This document shows positions 25,001 to 33,804 of a stretch of 64,000 nucleotides of DNA, piece after piece. The notes beneath the pieces are model-generated. The model made no database searches. It saw only the letters and a program-made list of their open reading frames with translations, and was not told the DNA's origin. Source of the DNA: Mucilaginibacter roseus. GTDB lineage: Bacteria > Bacteroidota > Bacteroidia > Sphingobacteriales > Sphingobacteriaceae. The stretch spans positions 806,001 through 870,000 of the forward strand of contig NZ_JAJPWV010000002.1 in assembly GCF_021215455.1 (NCBI RefSeq), given 5' to 3'. Positions within the stretch are counted from its first letter, which is position 1, and the number at the start of each line of letters is the position of its first letter. A program made the translations under genes and the position numbers.

Positions 25001-27375
25001 GCAACCTCTGGAAAAGCAAGTTCTTTTCGGCTATAAACATCATTGGCTTATCAATTGGCATGGCAGCGTGTATCGTTATCATGCTTTTTGTTTTTTATGA
25101 AAAGAGCTTTGATAGCTTTCATACCAAAAACATTTACCGTTTAAGCGAGGTACAGGCGCCTCCGGGTATGGCGGCATCTCAAAAAGTGGCGCTCTCCATG
25201 GCGCCCATGGGGCAAAGTTTAAAAAACGACTATCCCGAGGTAAAAAACTTTACGAGGGTTAGAAAGATTGAAAAATATCAGCTTACCAATCAATCAAAAA
25301 AGCTGTTTATTCAGCAGGGCCTGATGGTTGATTCTACTTTTTTAGAGATGTTCAACTTTCCGCTGGTTAAGGGAGATATTCACACCGCTTTGCAAAAACC
25401 AAACAGTGTGTTGCTTACGCAGCAAACTGCTGAAAAGCTTTTCGGAGATGAAGATCCGATAGGCAAAACCATAACCCATTACGGAACTGACACTACAAGC
25501 TATGCCGTAACCGGAGTTTTGGCTGATGTACCGCAAAACTCGCACTTACAATTTGAAGGGCTTTTTACTTTAAGTACCATGTACCAGCGCTGGCAACAGC
25601 GATTTAATAGTTGGGGTGGTAACTGGTTAACTACCTATGTTGAACTTACTCCCGGTGCGAGCATTGCCAATCTGCAAAGCAAAATGCCGGCCTTCCTTAA
25701 AAAATATCTGAGCGAAAGCGGAAACTGGAAATATTATGAGCTTTTTTACACCCCCTTAAAAGACGTACATGCAGGTACAACCGATGTGGGGCTTGACCAT
25801 ATTAACTATCAAAAGTTCGATGGCAAATCAACTAACCTGTTCGGCCTTATAGCTATTGTGGTGCTGGTTATAGCCTGCGTTAATTTCATGAATCTTACTA
25901 CCGCCCGCTCGGCGGAGCGTTCAAAGGAAGTAGGCATCCGCAAGTCTATAGGTGCGCAGCGCAACCAGCTTGCTGCGCAGTTTTTGGGCGAAACCGTGAT
26001 GCTGGCTTTGCTGGCATTGGTGCTTGCCCTTATTATGGCCAAGCTTGCCCTGCCATTTATCAATCAGCTTAGCCAGCGCAATCTGGAATTATCGTTGTTT
26101 ACTAATCCGGCCTTGTTATTATCAATAACCGGATTGGCCATTTTAGTAGGATTATTGTCAGGATTATACCCGGCCTTATTTCTTTCCTCTTTTCAACCGG
26201 TTAAGGTGCTCAAGGGTGTTATAATCTCAACAGGCCAAAGCAAAGCCGGACTACGCAATGCCTTGGTGGTAGGGCAGTTTTGCAGCGCGGTATTTTTAAT
26301 GATCGCTACTATTTTTGTGGTGAAACAATTGCGTTATATGCAGCAGCGCGATCCGGGTTTTAACCGTGCGCAGATGGTAACCATCCCGCTTGATAATAAA
26401 ACAGACGAAAAATATGACTTTCTGAAACAGGAGCTTTCCGGCAACACAGCCATTGCAGGCGTAACCGCCGCGCAGGATGTGCTGGGTAGCCACCTCGATC
26501 AGTCGGGCGTGCAATTTGTGCCGAACAACGGCCCGCGGCGTGACCTGGCTACCACACGGCTGATTGTCGATAACAACTTCCTGAGCCTTTATAACATTAA
26601 ACTGGTTGCCGGGAAAAACTTTACTACCGCCGGCAATGGCAGGGAGTATATCATTAACGAGGCACTGGCTAAAGAACTGTTAAAAGATACACCAAAGGCC
26701 AAAATGAGCACGCTGCTGGGCCAACAATTCGGTTTTGACTCGCTGGGTGTAATTACCGGCATCGCTAAAGATTTCAATTTTAATTCGATGCACCACAAGA
26801 TCGAGACGATGTTTATGTTCAATGTTAAGGAGTGGGGCTACAGCCAGATGTCGGTTAAGATCAATCCCGGTAAAACCGCCGAAGCACTTACTTTGATCAA
26901 GACTAAATGGGCAAAACTCTTCCCCGATCAGCCTTTTGAGTATCAATTTGTAGATGAACATTTTAGAGAAGTTTACCGTGCCGACACGCAGGTAAGCCAG
27001 GTAGTAAGCATATTAACCGGGCTGGCCATCTTTATATCCTGCCTTGGGTTGCTTGGCCTCGCCTCCTACTCTGCCGAAAAGCGCATTAAAGAAATTGGTG
27101 TGCGCAAAGTGCTTGGCGCATCGGTTCAAAATATTGTATTGCTATTATCAGCGCACTTCCTTAAACTGGTGCTTTTAGCCAACCTGATAGCATGGCCGTT
27201 AGCTTGGTACACTATGCATAACTGGCTCGATAATTTTGCATTCCGCATCAATATCGAATGGTATGTATTTGCTGTAGTGGCGTTGTTGTCGGTTATTATA
27301 GCGCTGTTTACCATCAGCTTCCAGTCGATAAAAGCGGCTATTGCCAACCCCATAAAAAGTTTACGTACCGAGTAG
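24970..27375 (+). CDS. FtsX-like / MacB-type ABC transporter permease
   Basis: The 801-residue protein has the double MacB layout of Bacteroidota. It starts with MIKSYFKTAWRNLWKSKFFS and a membrane helix (about 20-40), then a periplasmic domain (about 45-280), three helices (about 283-430, with RSAERSKEVGIRKSIGAQRN), a second periplasmic domain (about 450-660) and three more helices with AEKRIKEIGVRKVLGAS. No ATPase is encoded beside it, so its partner is unknown; these proteins often act with separately encoded ATPases in lipoprotein or peptide transport. A strong hairpin encloses its start codon. Confidence 0.92.
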   Translation: MIKSYFKTAWRNLWKSKFFSAINIIGLSIGMAACIVIMLFVFYEKSFDSFHTKNIYRLSEVQAPPGMAASQKVALSMAPMGQSLKNDYPEVKNFTRVRKIEKYQLTNQSKKLFIQQGLMVDSTFLEMFNFPLVKGDIHTALQKPNSVLLTQQTAEKLFGDEDPIGKTITHYGTDTTSYAVTGVLADVPQNSHLQFEGLFTLSTMYQRWQQRFNSWGGNWLTTYVELTPGASIANLQSKMPAFLKKYLSESGNWKYYELFYTPLKDVHAGTTDVGLDHINYQKFDGKSTNLFGLIAIVVLVIACVNFMNLTTARSAERSKEVGIRKSIGAQRNQLAAQFLGETVMLALLALVLALIMAKLALPFINQLSQRNLELSLFTNPALLLSITGLAILVGLLSGLYPALFLSSFQPVKVLKGVIISTGQSKAGLRNALVVGQFCSAVFLMIATIFVVKQLRYMQQRDPGFNRAQMVTIPLDNKTDEKYDFLKQELSGNTAIAGVTAAQDVLGSHLDQSGVQFVPNNGPRRDLATTRLIVDNNFLSLYNIKLVAGKNFTTAGNGREYIINEALAKELLKDTPKAKMSTLLGQQFGFDSLGVITGIAKDFNFNSMHHKIETMFMFNVKEWGYSQMSVKINPGKTAEALTLIKTKWAKLFPDQPFEYQFVDEHFREVYRADTQVSQVVSILTGLAIFISCLGLLGLASYSAEKRIKEIGVRKVLGASVQNIVLLLSAHFLKLVLLANLIAWPLAWYTMHNWLDNFAFRINIEWYVFAVVALLSVIIALFTISFQSIKAAIANPIKSLRTE

Positions 27376-27484
27376 GTGTAAAACATTGTAAGCTATTGCG
27401 GGTTAAACGCATAGTAATACTTAATTAATGTTGCCAATGAAAATATAATCAATATTTTTGCGGGTAAAGAAACGGAGATTTATT

Positions 27485-27691
27485 ATGTCACATCATCACC
27501 ACTCACATAAACAAGAAGAGGAAGCAAAAAAATACGACTACATTTATTACGTAGTAGCACTGATCAGCGGCATGTTTGTTGGCGCTATTGTTGACAGGGG
27601 CTTGATCTACATACCAGTAGGTGGTGTTTTCGGCTTGTTAACTGCTGCCTTATTTATAAAATTCCTGGTAAGGGGTCGTGAAAACGTCTGA
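27485..27691 (+). CDS. Small membrane protein with histidine-rich N-terminus, 68 residues
   Basis: The ATG at 27485 gives MSHHHHSHKQEEEAKKYDYI followed by two hydrophobic segments (about 22-40 and 45-62). An upstream in-frame TTG at 27458 is less likely. Four of the first six residues are His, an unusual native feature that may bind metal. It overlaps the start of the next small gene by 14 bp, and is the first gene of a unit leading into the sodium:solute symporter. No family is recognised; a stabilising or regulatory role for the symporter is inferred. Confidence 0.7.
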   Translation: MSHHHHSHKQEEEAKKYDYIYYVVALISGMFVGAIVDRGLIYIPVGGVFGLLTAALFIKFLVRGRENV

Positions 27692-27806
27692 TAATAACGG
27701 ACTACCCTCATTTATACGTAACTGGAACCAGTTTTACATCTTGGTAGGTGTTTGGCTGGTTCTTCTTATTTCTGTATTTTGGCTCACCACCAAAATATTT
27801 GAATGA
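27678..27806 (+). CDS. Very small membrane protein coupled to symporter, 42 residues, GTG start
   Basis: The frame runs from GTG at 27678 to TGA at 27806: MKTSDNNGLPSFIRNWNQFY, then LVGVWLVLLISVFWLTTKIF as a membrane helix and a final E. It starts inside the previous gene (14-bp overlap) and its stop overlaps the symporter ATG by 4 bp. Such double coupling, together with a clean helix, strongly suggests a real gene. The phase also explains why the gap between the two neighbours is not otherwise used. Function unknown; it may be a symporter subunit. Confidence 0.7.
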   Translation: MKTSDNNGLPSFIRNWNQFYILVGVWLVLLISVFWLTTKIFE

Positions 27807-29500
27807 CGCTTACCGACTGGATAGTACTTGCCGTTACCCTGCTTGCCATTATTGGTTATGGCCTATGGAAAAGTGGCAGTAATAAAAATACCGACCAGTT
27901 TTTAGTAGGCAGCCGCTCGCTGCCCTGGTATACGGTAGGCCTCTCGGTTATGGCTACGCAGGCCAGCGCTATCACCTTTCTTTCAGCTCCCGGGCAGGCT
28001 TATAGCGATGGGATGCGCTTTGTGCAATTCTACTTCGGGCTGCCGCTGGCCATGATTGTGCTATGCATCACCTTTGTACCCATATTTCACCGGTTAAAAG
28101 TTTATACCGCTTACGAGTATCTGGAGCAACGTTTTGACCTGAAAACGCGGGTGCTCACCTCATTCCTTTTCCTGGTGCAGCGCGGGCTTTCAACAGGTAT
28201 CACCATATATGCGCCATCCATTATCCTGTCAACCATTTTACATATCGATACCACCTACACCACCTTGGCCATAGGTGGACTGGTAATTTTCTATACCGTT
28301 TATGGCGGAACCAAAGCGGTATCATACACCCAAATGCTGCAAATGAGCATTATATTTTTAGGGATGTTTTTTGCCGGAGTAATGGTAGTAAAACTACTGC
28401 CTGAAAATGTGGGCTTTGTTGACGCGCTGAAACTAAGCGGCAAACTTGGCCGCATGAACGTGATCGACTGGAAGTTTGATCCGGACAACAGCTACAACGT
28501 TTGGAGCGGACTCATCGGCGGTTTCTTTCTGCAGCTCTCCTATTTCGGTACCGATCAAAGCCAGGTAGGCAGGTATTTAACCGGCAGCTCGGTAGCGCAA
28601 AGCCGCCTGGGGTTAATTATGAACGGACTGATTAAAATACCTATGCAGTTTTTGATACTACTGATAGGTGTGCTGGTTTTCGCGTTCTACCAGTTTAACA
28701 AGCCACCGGTATTTTTTAATAGTTACGAGGTTGACCAGATAAAAAACAGTGCTTATGCTCCGCAATATAAAGCTATTGAGCAAAAGCATACGCAAGTATT
28801 TGAACAGCGCAAAGCAGCGGCTCAAAACCTTGTATCTGCTTTTGAAAGTGATGATGCCGCCAAAGTATCCGCAGCAAAAACCGAACTAAAAAAAGCCGAT
28901 ACTCAGGCACTTCAACTACGCAAGCAAGCCGTTGCGTTGATGAAGGAGAACAATACCAAAGCCGATACTAACGATACCAACTATGTTTTTTTGAGCTTTG
29001 TTACCCGATACCTGCCGCATGGATTAATAGGGCTGCTAATTGCCATTGTGTTTTTGGCCTCGATGGGCTCAACCGCCAGCGCGCTAAATTCTCTGGCATC
29101 AACCAGCGTGGTTGATATTTATAAGCGGGTGATCAATCCTGCTGCCAGCGACCGCAATTATTTAAATGCATCTCGTTTAGCAACCGTAATCTGGGGGGTG
29201 GCCAGTATTGTCATGGCACTATATGCAAGCAAACTGGGTAACTTACTGGAGGCTGTAAACCAGCTGGGCTCCTACCTGTACGGCACCATATTAGGCGTGT
29301 TTGTAGTCGCCTTCTATTTAAAGCATATTAAAGGCCCGGCGGTGTTTTGGGCGGCAATTATTACCGAAATCATCATCTGCGTGATGGGTTATTACCAGGT
29401 GGTAGCCTATTTATGGCTGAATGCTATAGGGTGTATAGCGGTGGTTGTTATTGCAAGCCTATTTCACATGTTTAACAAACCGCTCGTTCCTTTAAAATAA
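27803..29500 (+). CDS. Sodium:solute symporter (SSS family)
   Basis: The 565-residue protein has about 13 membrane helices in the LeuT-type SSS fold, with SRSLPWYTVGLSVMATQASA (about 35-54) covering the sodium-site helix 1 and GGTKAVSYTQMLQM (about 170-183) the family's conserved sugar/anion-type segment. An unusual charged helical insertion sits at about residues 308-390 (rich in A, K, Q and E, probably coiled-coil) between two helices. The substrate cannot be named. It is preceded by two small coupled membrane proteins and ends in a 21-bp palindrome. Confidence 0.92.
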   Translation: MTLTDWIVLAVTLLAIIGYGLWKSGSNKNTDQFLVGSRSLPWYTVGLSVMATQASAITFLSAPGQAYSDGMRFVQFYFGLPLAMIVLCITFVPIFHRLKVYTAYEYLEQRFDLKTRVLTSFLFLVQRGLSTGITIYAPSIILSTILHIDTTYTTLAIGGLVIFYTVYGGTKAVSYTQMLQMSIIFLGMFFAGVMVVKLLPENVGFVDALKLSGKLGRMNVIDWKFDPDNSYNVWSGLIGGFFLQLSYFGTDQSQVGRYLTGSSVAQSRLGLIMNGLIKIPMQFLILLIGVLVFAFYQFNKPPVFFNSYEVDQIKNSAYAPQYKAIEQKHTQVFEQRKAAAQNLVSAFESDDAAKVSAAKTELKKADTQALQLRKQAVALMKENNTKADTNDTNYVFLSFVTRYLPHGLIGLLIAIVFLASMGSTASALNSLASTSVVDIYKRVINPAASDRNYLNASRLATVIWGVASIVMALYASKLGNLLEAVNQLGSYLYGTILGVFVVAFYLKHIKGPAVFWAAIITEIIICVMGYYQVVAYLWLNAIGCIAVVVIASLFHMFNKPLVPLK

Positions 29501-29540
29501 AATAAGCGCCTGCATTGCTAATGCAGGCGCTTATTTTATT
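29496..29540. terminator. Bidirectional terminator palindrome
   Basis: A perfect 21-bp stem (left arm 29496-29516, right arm 29520-29540) has only a 3-base loop. Its AATAAAATAA/TTATTTTATT ends supply U-tracts both ways. It overlaps the symporter stop codon and lies 15 bases from the convergent symporter stop. Confidence 0.9.
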
Positions 29541-29555
29541 TCATAATTTACTTTA

Positions 29556-31241
29556 CTACCAGAAAATACTGTACAAGGCTACCAGTATACCGCCAATCAG
29601 CAATGCACCGGCCGTAAATGCCCTTGAAGTACGGAACATCGATGATTCGATTTCTAACCCGTTAGTCTTAATACCTTTGGATGCATCAATTTTGGAGATG
29701 ATGTACATACCGATGATACAGATCAGGAACACAAAACCCATACGGTCAAGGAAAGGGATTTCATAAATGCCTGCGCCATTATCTTTAGCAAAACCGTAAG
29801 GCGCCATAAATGAAAGATCTGTCCATTGCGGTAAAAACTTAAATATCACTGAAAATACAAAGCCCCCGATGGTAGAGAATAAAGCCGCGTTAGACGTAGC
29901 TTTTTTCCAGAAAAAACCGAGGATGAACATGGCAAAGATACCCGGAGATACAAAGCCGGTGTATTCCTGTATGTACTGGAAGCCCTGCTTGCCTTCACCC
30001 ATCAACGCATCGCCAATAAGGAGTGATAATATCACACCTAACACCATTGATACTACTACCGACCATTTACCTAATGATACCAGTTGCTTATCTGTAGCAT
30101 CAGGCTTGATGGCTTTTTTGTAAATATCCAGCGTAAAAATGGTAGCGATACTATTTGCCTTGCCCGCTAATGAGGCCACAATGGCCGCGGTTAATGCAGC
30201 AAATGAAAGACCTTTCAATCCCGAAGGCAACAAGTTCAATAACGATGGATACGCTTTGTTTACATCAACTACTCCCTTAGCGCTCAGCATCTCCTGCTGG
30301 AACATACCTTTTTGATACAGGTAGTAAGCCGCAATACCCGGCAATACCACAATAACCGGCATTAACAGCTTTAGGAAAGCCGCGAATAGCAAACCGCCGC
30401 GTGCAGTGTTTAGGTTAGCCCCCAGCGCGCGTTGCGTGATGTATTGGTTACAGCCCCAATAGTTAAGGTTCACAATCCACATACCGCCGATCAATACAGA
30501 AAGGCCCGGCAAATCCATATAGTTTGAGTTTTCCTTATTAAATATCATGTGAAAGTGATCGTTCACTTCAGTATGTAAAACGCTTAAACCGCCCATTATG
30601 CCGGCAGAGCCTGATATTGCGTTAATTTGCCCGATAGCCAGGTAAGTAGCCACTAAACCACCTAAAATCAATACAAACACTTGTATAACGTCGGTATAAC
30701 CAATTACCTTCATACCACCCAGGGTGATGATAATAGAGAATACCGCCAGCAAACCAATACAAAGCTCGAGATTTAAGCCAGAAATACCGCTTACCGCAAG
30801 CGCACCTAAGTAAAGGATGGACATCAGGTTTACTACAATGTACAGCAACAGCCAAAACACAGCCATAATCATGGCTACCGTACCGTTATACCGCTGATGC
30901 AAAAACTGCGGCATAGTAAATATTTTATTACGCAGGTAAACCGGGATAAAGAATATAGCCACAATAACAAGCGTTGCGGCTGCCATCCACTCGTAAGTTG
31001 AAATAGCTAAACCCATTTTAAAGCCCGAACCACTCATACCGATAAACTGCTCGGCCGAAATATTAGAAGCGATCAACGAAGCGCCAATTGCCCACCATGT
31101 AAGTGATCCTTCGGCCAAAAAGTAGTCTTTTGAAGTCGCATCAGCGTTATGCTTGCGCTTGTATACCCAAAATCCGTATAACGATACGATAATCAGGTAC
31201 ACAAAAAACACGGTGTAGTCACCGGTAGAAAGTGTTTTCAT
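29556..31241 (-). CDS. SGLT-type sodium/sugar symporter
   Basis: The 561-residue protein has 13-14 membrane helices. The segments ASLIASNISAEQFIGMSGSG (about 54-73) and GGMWIVNLNYWGCNQYITQR (about 255-274) correspond to the first helix and sugar-binding helix region of the vSGLT class, in which the YWGCNQ tract is characteristic. Transport of galactose/glucose-like sugars is therefore expected, but not proven. It is convergent with a different SSS protein; the two are distant relatives, not a recent duplication. No sugar-metabolism gene is adjacent on this strand. Confidence 0.92.
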   Translation of the reverse strand: MKTLSTGDYTVFFVYLIIVSLYGFWVYKRKHNADATSKDYFLAEGSLTWWAIGASLIASNISAEQFIGMSGSGFKMGLAISTYEWMAAATLVIVAIFFIPVYLRNKIFTMPQFLHQRYNGTVAMIMAVFWLLLYIVVNLMSILYLGALAVSGISGLNLELCIGLLAVFSIIITLGGMKVIGYTDVIQVFVLILGGLVATYLAIGQINAISGSAGIMGGLSVLHTEVNDHFHMIFNKENSNYMDLPGLSVLIGGMWIVNLNYWGCNQYITQRALGANLNTARGGLLFAAFLKLLMPVIVVLPGIAAYYLYQKGMFQQEMLSAKGVVDVNKAYPSLLNLLPSGLKGLSFAALTAAIVASLAGKANSIATIFTLDIYKKAIKPDATDKQLVSLGKWSVVVSMVLGVILSLLIGDALMGEGKQGFQYIQEYTGFVSPGIFAMFILGFFWKKATSNAALFSTIGGFVFSVIFKFLPQWTDLSFMAPYGFAKDNGAGIYEIPFLDRMGFVFLICIIGMYIISKIDASKGIKTNGLEIESSMFRTSRAFTAGALLIGGILVALYSIFW

Positions 31242-31380
31242 TATTTGTTTTTAGGTTTAATATGTCTGTTTGACAATTATAGTTTTTAATTGTTGGTTTA
31301 GCAATAGTTGTGTCAAATTTTTCGACCTCTAAATATAATATTGCAATGTTAACAAAACCACTTATAACGAAGTAATTACA

Positions 31381-31406
31381 AAAAAAGCCCCCGCGGAGCG
31401 GAGGCT
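31381..31406 (-). terminator. Terminator of the GapN-type gene
   Basis: In the minus-strand RNA, AGCCTCCGC pairs with GCGGGGGCT (one G-U) around loop TCC, followed directly by a run of T. It lies 25 bases past the stop at 31432. Confidence 0.8.
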
Positions 31407-31431
31407 TCGGCTCTTCGTAGCCTGTAAAATT

Positions 31432-33054
31432 TTAGAGAATAAACTTAGTGCTCAAAAAATTCGAGTCGTTATCGTGCACAATTTCATTGATGATCTGCTT
31501 GTTGGCATCATTGAGCTTGGTAGCTACCAGCGAGCGGATAGAGAATGAACGCAAAGCATCATGCACGGATAGGGTGCCTTCGGCGCTGTCTTTACGACCG
31601 GTGAACGGGAAAACGTCCGGTCCGCGCTGGCATTGTGCGTTAATGTTAACACGGCTCACCAGGTTCACAAATGGATCAATCAGTGATGATATCTCCTTGG
31701 CATCATTACTGAAAATGCTCACCTGCATACCATGCGGCGAATCTATCTGATACTGTATCGGTTCTTCTATCGACTCGTACGGCACTACCGGTATTACCGG
31801 GCCAAACTGCTCCTCGCGGTAAAGCTTCATTTTATCATTAACCGGGTAAACCACCGCCGGGAACACAAACGACTCCGCCGTTACGCCGCCGTTCTCATTC
31901 ACCACCCTGGCACCGTTTGCTGATGCATCTTCAATACACTCTTTCAAATAATCAGGCTTATGCGGCTCGGGCAACGGGGTTATTTTTACATCCTTTTCCC
32001 AGGGCAGGCCTATTTTCAGGTTAGATACACTTTCGCTGAGCAAACGCAAAAAGTCATCGGCTACCTCTTTGTGTACAAATATCATTTTAATAGCCGTACA
32101 GCGCTGCCCGTTAAATGACAGCGAACCCAATATACATTCGCTTACCGCCAACTTCAGGTCGGCATGTTTGGTAACGATGGCAGCATTTTTAGCATCCAGA
32201 CTTAGAACAGCACGCAGCCGGTTAATTTTAGGATGGCTCTTTTTTAAACCATTCGCTACCTTGCTCGAACCAATAAAGGCCAGCACGTTGATCTTTCCGG
32301 TTTGCATCAGTCCGGGGGTAACATCGGCACCACGACCGTAGATGGTATTTACAACCCCTTTCGGGAAAGCTTCCTGAAAAGCCCTTAACAAAGGGTAGTG
32401 CAACAGCGTACCATGTTTAGGTGGTTTAAACAACAGAGTATTACCCATGATTAACGCGGGTATCAGCGTGGTAAAGGTTTCGTTAAGCGGATAATTGAAA
32501 GGCCCCATGCACAGCACCACACCTATAGGAGAGCGGCGTATCTGGGCGATGATGCCCTCGGCCATTTCAAAGCGGGATGATTGGCGGTCAATGTCCTTTA
32601 ACCCGTCGATGGTAGCGTTGATGTACTCCACCGTACGGTCAAACTCCTTGGCCGAGTCGGCGTATGATTTGCCTATCTCCCACATCAGCAGTTTAACCAC
32701 CAGCGTGCGCTGCTCAATCATTTTGTACACGAACTTTTCCATGCACTTAATGCGCTGGTCAAGGCTCATGGTAGGCCATTCGCCACGACCGTTGTCATAT
32801 GCGGCAATAGCGGCATCAAGGGCTTCCATAGCTTCCTTTTCTGTACAAACCGGATAGGTGCCAATTAATTTGCGTCTAAGTCCGTCGGGGGTTGGGAGGC
32901 AAACGGGCGAGTAAACTTCCGTAACGTCGCCATCCCAGGGTTTCATTTCGCCGTTGCTGAGGTATTCCCGCTGATGAACTTCCTCAATCCTGAACTCGTC
33001 AGGTATCTGGCTTTCATCAACAAAAAGTGAACGGAGCTGATCTTGAAAACTCAT
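31432..33054 (-). CDS. GapN-type NADP-dependent aldehyde dehydrogenase
   Basis: The ATG at 33054 (MSFQDQLRSLF) is preferred to the frame's first codon at 33117, which would add 21 residues without features, giving 540 residues. GPFNYPLNETFTTLIPALI, the cysteine motif FNGQRCTAIK, and NINAQCQRGPDVFPF near the C-terminus match the non-phosphorylating glyceraldehyde-3-phosphate dehydrogenase group, which makes 3-phosphoglycerate and NADPH without ATP. The motif that is LELGGK in most aldehyde dehydrogenases reads LSLDAKN here, so the usual general-base glutamate is missing from its place. The gene stands alone. Confidence 0.85.
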   Translation of the reverse strand: MSFQDQLRSLFVDESQIPDEFRIEEVHQREYLSNGEMKPWDGDVTEVYSPVCLPTPDGLRRKLIGTYPVCTEKEAMEALDAAIAAYDNGRGEWPTMSLDQRIKCMEKFVYKMIEQRTLVVKLLMWEIGKSYADSAKEFDRTVEYINATIDGLKDIDRQSSRFEMAEGIIAQIRRSPIGVVLCMGPFNYPLNETFTTLIPALIMGNTLLFKPPKHGTLLHYPLLRAFQEAFPKGVVNTIYGRGADVTPGLMQTGKINVLAFIGSSKVANGLKKSHPKINRLRAVLSLDAKNAAIVTKHADLKLAVSECILGSLSFNGQRCTAIKMIFVHKEVADDFLRLLSESVSNLKIGLPWEKDVKITPLPEPHKPDYLKECIEDASANGARVVNENGGVTAESFVFPAVVYPVNDKMKLYREEQFGPVIPVVPYESIEEPIQYQIDSPHGMQVSIFSNDAKEISSLIDPFVNLVSRVNINAQCQRGPDVFPFTGRKDSAEGTLSVHDALRSFSIRSLVATKLNDANKQIINEIVHDNDSNFLSTKFIL

Positions 33055-33178
33055 GGTGTATAGTTTAGTTGTTTTTTCATTGTAGTGAGACATCCAACCG
33101 CACAGCATCGCTTTCACTTAACGCAAGTTAAAAATTAATAAGCTTACATTTACCCGGTACATATAACTTTATATTGAT

Positions 33179-33784
33179 ATGATAAAAGCCATAATTTTTG
33201 ATTTGGGTGGTGTTTTGATAGACTGGAACCCACGCCTTTTATACCGTAAGATATTCAATAGTGAAGAGCAGATCACTCACTTTTTAGATAATGTTTGCAC
33301 GCCTGACTGGAACGAGGAACAGGATGCAGGCCGCAGCCTGGCAGATGGTACCGAGCTGCTGGTAAAACTACACCCGGAGCATGAAGACAACATTAGGGCG
33401 TTTTATAGCCGGTGGACCGAAATGCTTGGTGGCGAAATAAAAGGAACCGTTGAAATTTTTAATCAACTAAAAAATGACGACCGGTTTAAGCTTTACGCAC
33501 TAACTAACTGGAGTGCCGAAACTTTCGTGATTGCCGAGCAGGAATATCCGTTTTTAAAACAGTTTAACGGTGTGGTAGTGTCTGGCGTAGAGAAAACACG
33601 AAAACCGCATGCGGAATTTTACAACATCTTATTAAACAGGTATAATTTAAAGGCCGAAGAAACCGTATTTATTGACGATAACCTGCGCAATGTTAAAGCG
33701 GCAATTGACCTTGGGATAGACGGCATACATTTTACCTCGGCGGATGATTTAAAAACAGCCTTACAAAAAAGAGCCATACTTTAA
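33179..33784 (+). CDS. HAD-superfamily phosphatase (subclass IA)
   Basis: The 201-residue enzyme has all four HAD motifs: FDLGGVLIDWNP (nucleophile D8), LYALTNWS (motif II), EKTRKPHAEFY (lysine) and FIDDNLRNV (acidic pair). The FDLGGVL opening and helical cap fit the YihX/epoxide-hydrolase-N-terminal-like phosphatases that act on sugar phosphates. The substrate is not known. It is divergent from the GapN gene (124 bases) and ends in a palindromic terminator overlapping its stop. Confidence 0.92.
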   Translation: MIKAIIFDLGGVLIDWNPRLLYRKIFNSEEQITHFLDNVCTPDWNEEQDAGRSLADGTELLVKLHPEHEDNIRAFYSRWTEMLGGEIKGTVEIFNQLKNDDRFKLYALTNWSAETFVIAEQEYPFLKQFNGVVVSGVEKTRKPHAEFYNILLNRYNLKAEETVFIDDNLRNVKAAIDLGIDGIHFTSADDLKTALQKRAIL

Positions 33785-33798
33785 AGTATGGCTCTTTT
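33767..33798. terminator. Bidirectional palindromic terminator
   Basis: AAAAGAGCCATACTTT is followed immediately by its exact reverse complement, a perfect 32-bp palindrome whose hairpin tip is TTAA. The HAD stop codon is in its centre. The A/T ends give U-tracts in both directions for this convergent pair. Confidence 0.85.
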
Positions 33799-33804
33799 AT
33801 TATT

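Noticed and set aside
27485..27508. MSHHHHSH as an engineered histidine tag
   Set aside because: The gene is native in its context, overlaps its neighbour, and the tract is interrupted by serine; natural His-rich N-termini occur in membrane proteins.
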